Both the position numbers and the translations under genes were made by a program. From the NCBI GenBank assembly GCA_900319595.1, contig ONOZ01000219.1, positions 1-6,546 on the forward strand: a stretch of DNA of 6,546 nucleotides, written 5' to 3'. Numbering within the stretch: the stretch's first letter is position 1; each line of letters begins with the position of its first letter. The stretch is from an uncultured Bacteroidales bacterium. GTDB lineage: Bacteria; Bacteroidota; Bacteroidia; Bacteroidales; P3. Positions 4,104 through 6,546 of the stretch are shown here, one piece after another. The notes under the pieces were generated by a model. It ran no database searches and had not been told where the DNA came from. It saw only the letters and a list, made by a program, of their open reading frames with translations.

Positions 4104-6332
4104 ATGACAAAAATCAAAAAGAGTGAATTTGAGATTGTTAAGGAGTTCTCTGCAAAATTAGGACTAAAAAATCAGACCGACGGCTCATTATTTATTTATA
4201 AGAAGAGCAAAAATGGGATTCAAGAAGCCACGAAACCTGACGGATATTATTACTATGAAGGTATTACCTTTATATTAGATGCTAAAAGTGAAAATGGAAA
4301 GTTTACAGGACAATTAGCAGACTATATGAAGTTGGAAAGCAATGTGAATTTTGTGGGTTTTGCTTACAATGGAGTGGATTTCAAGTGTTATATAAATGGA
4401 AAATTAGAAGATAATGAAAAAGAATTACAAGATAAAGACTACTACAAGCGGGAGTATTTTCCGCAGAAAATCAATAATGAAGTAATTGTAAATAACAGTG
4501 CGAAGAAATTAGCAAATTTGTTTAGAGATTCGGGTATAGATAAACAGATGAATGTTCCATTTATAGGTGCAGTTATCTTATGTATGAAATATGGCAAAGA
4601 TATAGATTTATCAAGCAATAGTCATGCCATCTTACAGAGTGTAGCAATGGGTATTAAGGAAATTATAAGTGATAATCCTATAAATCGTAGAGCCAAAAGA
4701 GAATTCATAGTAAGTGAAGTTCTTGGTGATGGTACATTACAAAGAGCCAAATTTGAGGATCTTTACAATATAATAGCCGAGATTTCTACCATTTATAATT
4801 TTATTAACATTTCGGCAGATGATTATAAAGGTCATGATATTATGAATAACTTTTTAAAAGTTTTTCGCAGATGGAACTCTGCTAACGCAAACGAAAAGGG
4901 CGAAGTTTTTACACCAGACCATATAGCACAGTTAATGTATAAGTTAGGAAGTTGTAATATGGACGATTTTATTTTAGACCCGACTTGTGGTAGCGGAACA
5001 TTTTTGACAAATGCAATGGCAAATATGTTTAAGGAGGCATTAGATAGGTATCCAAATGATGTAGATAAATTTCAGAAAGAACAACTTGATATAAAAGGCA
5101 ATAAACTTATTGGTATAGAACTTAATGAATTCAATGCTACTCTTGCAGGAATAAATATGCTTTTACACGGAGATGGTACTTCAAATATATACAATGAAAA
5201 TTGTTTTACAAAATTAAAAAGTTTAAAAGGATTATATACAAAAGTGCTTATGAACCCACCTTTTTCTCAAAGAGACATAGAACTAAAATTTGTTTATGAG
5301 ACATTGAAATGCATGGGGGGGGGGGTACTCGTTTCTATCTTGCCAAAGCCTAGTGTAAAAGGGACAATTTCTGCAAATGTAGAATATTGGAAAAAGATTT
5401 TTAAAATTTCAAAATTAAGAGCTGTAATTTCGCTTCCTAGAGATTTATTTTACCCAGTCGGTGCAGATACTTGCATTATTGTATTACATAAAGATGGTTC
5501 AAATGAAAATAATAAAACATTGTTGATAAATTGCCTTGATGATGGTTTTAAAGTATCAAATGAAACAAGAATAGATGGTAATGATAAATGGCAATATATA
5601 GAAAAGGAAATTATAGATGCTTATCGTGGCAAATATGATGAGTTTAGGGCGATTGAAAAGGAGTTACATGCTAATGATGAATTGTTATTTGAGGCTTATA
5701 GTTCTCATAGACCAGTTGATATTGACAAGAGCGTATTTGAGAGATATATTAGGGAATATGTAAGTGCAGGAGTTTTAAGCGGAAAACCATTAAAAGTTAA
5801 TTATAATGATGTTTGCAACAATTTACAAGAGCCTTTTGCTTTCGTACGTTTTTCAATAAGCGATTTAATTTATAAAGAAGAAAAAGGTAGGGATAAGTCG
5901 ATAGACAGAAAAGTGGAAAATAAATATGATAACGGCGGAACACCACTTGTTATAGCAAAAAAAGACAATAATGGAATAGGAGGATTAAAGCAGAAACCTA
6001 TTAAGATATATAATGATAGAATTTGTATTATTAGTGGAGGTGATGGAGGCGGTGGCAAAACTTATTATTTAGGATATGATTTTTGTGCAACAAATTTTGT
6101 AATGATATGTTCATTCGTTGATGAATTAAAGAATATTAGTAAATATGCTAAATTTTATATTAGTGTTGTGATTTCAGAGCGATTATTTAAGACGATAGGG
6201 CACGGAAGAACAATATCTAATGTACCTCAAGAAACTACCATTAAACTACCTGTAAAAAATGACAAGAATGAACTTGACACGGAATATATGGAAAATTTTA
6301 TCAAACAGTTTGAAATTGCAAGATACATGTAA
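4104..6332 (+). CDS. Single-chain type IIG-like restriction-modification enzyme (nuclease + N6-adenine methyltransferase + HsdS-like recognition domain)
   Basis: A 742-residue protein expected to methylate adenine in its target sequence and cut unmodified DNA. The N-terminal 100 or so residues show a PD-(D/E)XK nuclease pattern: P45-D46, then D59-A-K61, then Q70-x3-Y74 (QxxxY). A helical region follows (about 130-255). The gamma-class methyltransferase core has GEVFTP (266-271), SAM-binding DPTCGSGTFL (292-301), the acidic GIELN (E339) and catalytic NPPF (384-387). A type I HsdS-like target-recognition domain occupies about 575-742; GGTP (611-614) and IISGGDGGGGK (642-652) with CATNF fit such domains. 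ATG 4104 is chosen because the frame is closed by TAG at 4083-4085; there is no Shine-Dalgarno. An 11-G run encodes M404-GGG-V408 and makes the gene a likely phase-variable locus, here in the ON frame. No separate R, M or S gene is adjacent. The recognition sequence cannot be predicted. Confidence 0.88.
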   Translation: MTKIKKSEFEIVKEFSAKLGLKNQTDGSLFIYKKSKNGIQEATKPDGYYYYEGITFILDAKSENGKFTGQLADYMKLESNVNFVGFAYNGVDFKCYINGKLEDNEKELQDKDYYKREYFPQKINNEVIVNNSAKKLANLFRDSGIDKQMNVPFIGAVILCMKYGKDIDLSSNSHAILQSVAMGIKEIISDNPINRRAKREFIVSEVLGDGTLQRAKFEDLYNIIAEISTIYNFINISADDYKGHDIMNNFLKVFRRWNSANANEKGEVFTPDHIAQLMYKLGSCNMDDFILDPTCGSGTFLTNAMANMFKEALDRYPNDVDKFQKEQLDIKGNKLIGIELNEFNATLAGINMLLHGDGTSNIYNENCFTKLKSLKGLYTKVLMNPPFSQRDIELKFVYETLKCMGGGVLVSILPKPSVKGTISANVEYWKKIFKISKLRAVISLPRDLFYPVGADTCIIVLHKDGSNENNKTLLINCLDDGFKVSNETRIDGNDKWQYIEKEIIDAYRGKYDEFRAIEKELHANDELLFEAYSSHRPVDIDKSVFERYIREYVSAGVLSGKPLKVNYNDVCNNLQEPFAFVRFSISDLIYKEEKGRDKSIDRKVENKYDNGGTPLVIAKKDNNGIGGLKQKPIKIYNDRICIISGGDGGGGKTYYLGYDFCATNFVMICSFVDELKNISKYAKFYISVVISERLFKTIGHGRTISNVPQETTIKLPVKNDKNELDTEYMENFIKQFEIARYM
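5315..5325 (+). repeat. Poly-G tract (G11) in the R-M coding region, probable phase-variation switch
   Basis: Eleven consecutive G lie in the reading frame (ATG GGG GGG GGG GTA, residues 404-408), just after the catalytic NPPF motif. With 12 G the frame reads TRFYLAKA and stops, giving 416 residues. With 10 G it reads YSFLSCQSLV and stops, giving 417 residues. Tracts this long slip readily during replication. The run falls at a turn that in related methyltransferases usually carries Gly-Gly (LK-x-GG), so length changes of three may be tolerated. Confidence 0.9.
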
Positions 6333-6339
6333 TTTTTTT
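6313..6339 (+). terminator. Possible intrinsic terminator overlapping the R-M stop codon
   Basis: AAATTGCA (6313-6320) pairs with TGTAATTT (6328-6335) over 8 bp with one G-U, around the loop AGATACA. A run of T (6333-6339) forms the base of the stem and the tail. The stop codon TAA (6330-6332) lies within the right arm. The stem is weak and AT-rich, so the call is tentative. No comparable T run is present for the convergent panB transcript. Confidence 0.35.
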
Positions 6340-6395
6340 ATACGCTAATGCATTGATATTTTTTAAGATTTGTGTTTTTTTGCAATAATACGTCT

Positions 6396-6546
6396 TTAAT
6401 ATTGTTCGCTATCATTAGGGAAGTCACCGTTTTTTACATCTGAGGAATACTGTCTTACAGCCGAGCGAATCTCATCGCCTAAAGAATGATAACGACGAAG
6501 GAAACGTGGAGAAAAATCTTGTGTTATTCCCAACATATCGTGTAAA
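6396..6546 (-). CDS. panB: 3-methyl-2-oxobutanoate hydroxymethyltransferase (ketopantoate hydroxymethyltransferase), C-terminal end
   Basis: The reverse strand reads 49 residues open to the right edge of the window, ending in TAA (6396-6398). The fragment starts LHDMLGITQDFSPRFLRRY and continues HSLGDEIRSAVRQYSSDVK to a tail ending NDSEQY. The HDMLG...PRF(L/V)(R/K)RY pattern is characteristic of the PanB C-terminus, as I know the family. PanB transfers a hydroxymethyl group from 5,10-methylenetetrahydrofolate to alpha-ketoisovalerate to make ketopantoate, the first committed step towards pantothenate and coenzyme A. The gene is convergent with the R-M gene, with 63 bp between the two stop codons. 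The catalytic residues lie outside the window. Confidence 0.9.
   Translation of the reverse strand, partial: LHDMLGITQDFSPRFLRRYHSLGDEIRSAVRQYSSDVKNGDFPNDSEQY

Noticed and set aside
3366..6395. Attachment-site repeat of the tRNA 3' end marking an integrated island
   Set aside because: I looked for a second copy of the T-loop/acceptor sequence up to panB and found none; no integrase gene is present.
6333..6395. Bidirectional terminator serving panB as well as the R-M gene
   Set aside because: On the minus strand no T run follows any stem in this spacer; only a weak plus-strand hairpin at the R-M stop codon can be supported.
1..6546. CRISPR array, insertion sequence or invertible recognition-domain cassette
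   Set aside because: There are no regularly spaced direct repeats, no transposase or recombinase frame, and no second HsdS-like segment that would allow shuffling of the recognition domain.

Overview
The window looks like chromosomal DNA from a Bacteroidota bacterium, probably order Bacteroidales. The evidence is AT-rich sequence, a nusA-infB gene pair with the long Lys/Glu-rich IF2 linker seen in this phylum, start codons mostly without Shine-Dalgarno sequences, and two exact matches to the Bacteroidota sigma-factor -7 box TAnnTTTG. Species was not determined.

Layout. Positions 2-238 are the 3' end of nusA, followed after 63 bp by a complete infB (302-3271) on the same strand: a conserved transcription/translation operon. 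A tRNA-Arg(CCU) gene follows at 3302-3373. Next is a 730-bp AT-rich stretch without a large gene. It holds a strong 14-bp inverted repeat, a probable self-contained small gene (promoter, Shine-Dalgarno, 25-codon ORF, terminator), a 48-codon reverse-strand ORF or gene remnant, and the promoter plus a long structured leader for the next gene. From 4104 to 6332 lies a 742-residue single-chain restriction-modification enzyme (type IIG-like). The right edge (6396-6546) is the C-terminus of panB on the opposite strand, convergent with the R-M gene.

Housekeeping genes (nusA, infB, tRNA-Arg, panB) thus flank an accessory R-M gene. The R-M protein combines a PD-(D/E)XK nuclease motif, an N6-adenine methyltransferase core (FTP, DPTCGSGTF, NPPF) and a type I HsdS-like target-recognition domain, so no partner gene is needed to explain its function.

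The most notable observation is an uninterrupted run of 11 G (5315-5325) inside the R-M reading frame, in otherwise AT-rich DNA. Gain or loss of one G leads to a stop within 14 codons, leaving proteins of 416 or 417 residues without the recognition domain. This is the signature of a phase-variable (slipped-strand ON/OFF) R-M system; the sequence given here is in the ON frame. The second point of interest is the small gene at 3555-3740, which has every signal of an independent transcription unit but encodes only a short hydrophobic peptide that I do not recognise.
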